Assembly: GCF_004770055.1 (NCBI RefSeq)
Contig: NZ_RQEP01000005.1
Coordinates: forward strand, 744,001-808,000
DNA length: 64,000 nt
Reading direction: 5' to 3'
From: Leptospira semungkisensis
GTDB taxonomy: Bacteria > Spirochaetota > Leptospiria > Leptospirales > Leptospiraceae
Part shown: one piece after another, positions 63,678-64,000 of the stretch
How the letters are laid out: the number at the start of each line of letters is the position of its first letter
Numbering within the stretch: the first letter of the stretch is position 1
Position numbers and translations under genes: made by a program
The notes under the pieces: model-generated
The model's input: only the letters and a program-made list of their open reading frames with translations
Databases searched by the model: none
What the model was told of the DNA's origin: nothing

Positions 63678-64000
63678 TCAACGAGAAGGTTTTAACTCTA
63701 AATAGCCTTTGCCTTTCACGGTTTTTCCGTCTATTTCCCCTGCCACATTCACTCCGCCTTCCCAATAAGCCAGGCCGGTACTACTTCGAGCATCGAATTC
63801 TTGCTCCTCAAACTTGGGAGAGATATTCAGTTTAAATCGTTCGGAAATTAATTTCCATTTCAATTTGTAGGAAATATCCGTGGCATTGCTTTTCCAGGAT
63901 TTGTCTTCCGGCTGAAAGTTGAGTTCGTTCTCCTTTTCAAAGGTTACAACCTTGCCGTCCGGTCCTCTAAAGCTTCCGAAAGTTTCTGAGGCTGGAGAGG
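63678..64000 (-). CDS. Lipocalin-like (AttH/CrtC-type) protein, 5' end outside the window
   Basis: The C-terminal 107 residues of a gene that starts beyond the right edge; the frame is open from base 63998 to the stop at 63678. STGLAYWEGGVNVAGEIDGK, then VKGKGYLELKPSR, is the conserved end of AttH/CrtC lipocalin-like proteins (YWEG and GYLEL). An earlier SFRGPDGKVVTFEKEN also fits. Members bind or hydrate lipids and carotenoid-like compounds; here the substrate is unknown. It lies 111 bases upstream of yejB on the same strand and may be in the same transcript. Confidence 0.72.
   Translation of the reverse strand, partial: SPASETFGSFRGPDGKVVTFEKENELNFQPEDKSWKSNATDISYKLKWKLISERFKLNISPKFEEQEFDARSSTGLAYWEGGVNVAGEIDGKTVKGKGYLELKPSR

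Overview
This window is chromosomal DNA from a spirochaete, almost certainly Leptospira. I infer the genus from the mix of families: a TPR/propeller lipoprotein with a loose spirochaetal lipobox, multi-pass membrane SpoIIE-type phosphatases with TPR tails, GAF/sigma-54 regulators, PilZ and HD-GYP relatives, many TTG/GTG starts, and several families I know mainly from leptospires. Species was not determined. I saw no tRNA, rRNA, insertion sequence, prophage or CRISPR array. The content is ordinary, densely packed chromosome with a strong signalling bias.

Layout. 1-8.4 kb: a partial PEGA protein and an overlapping TPR lipoprotein, then trmB, a metallo-beta-lactamase-fold hydrolase, a PilZ protein, a SprA-like HELGH protein and engB. 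8.4-14.4 kb: tilS, split by a frameshift in a run of ten A, overlaps a zinc-ribbon/GAF/SpoIIE phosphatase; divergent from these is a GAF-GAF sigma-54 activator, followed convergently by a small SET-domain protein. 14.4-23.8 kb: an ABC exporter, a tandem-ACT protein, two tandem degenerate HD-GYP paralogues, aroC, and overlapping nuoG/nuoI-like genes. 23.8-33.3 kb: an orphan DUF433 gene, an XRE regulator, an ECF sigma factor with a FecR-like anti-sigma protein, a TIGR02206-type membrane protein, a double-hotdog thioesterase divergent from a TetR regulator, a twin CX3C secreted protein, tag, a FabG-like SDR with its MarR regulator, and two small exported proteins.

33.3-41.6 kb is a metabolic stretch: an HSL-type esterase overlapping a flavin monooxygenase, a divergent GMC oxidoreductase, a CPBP-like membrane protein, an outer-membrane barrel candidate and an aldehyde dehydrogenase. 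41.7-49.4 kb is a striking signalling locus: two paralogous multi-TM/HAMP/SpoIIE/TPR phosphatases flanking a membrane chemoreceptor-like protein. 49.6-64 kb holds ilvC, an exported caspase-fold protein, a 77-aa protein coupled to a membrane MutS-like ATPase, an LtaS-like sulfatase-fold enzyme convergent with an AsmA-like protein, and a four-gene YejB/YejE/OppD/OppF-type ABC importer preceded by a lipocalin-like gene cut by the window edge.

The clearest regulatory DNA is a perfect 32-bp palindrome plus a second near-palindrome between the thioesterase and tetR genes, and a pair of nearly identical 18-bp palindromic sites upstream of the SDR and marR genes. I found no unmistakable new defence or mobile system. 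The best candidates for undescribed biology are the phosphatase-chemoreceptor-phosphatase locus, the degenerate HD-GYP pair, the split tilS at a slippery A-run, and the standalone protease-prodomain-like exported protein.
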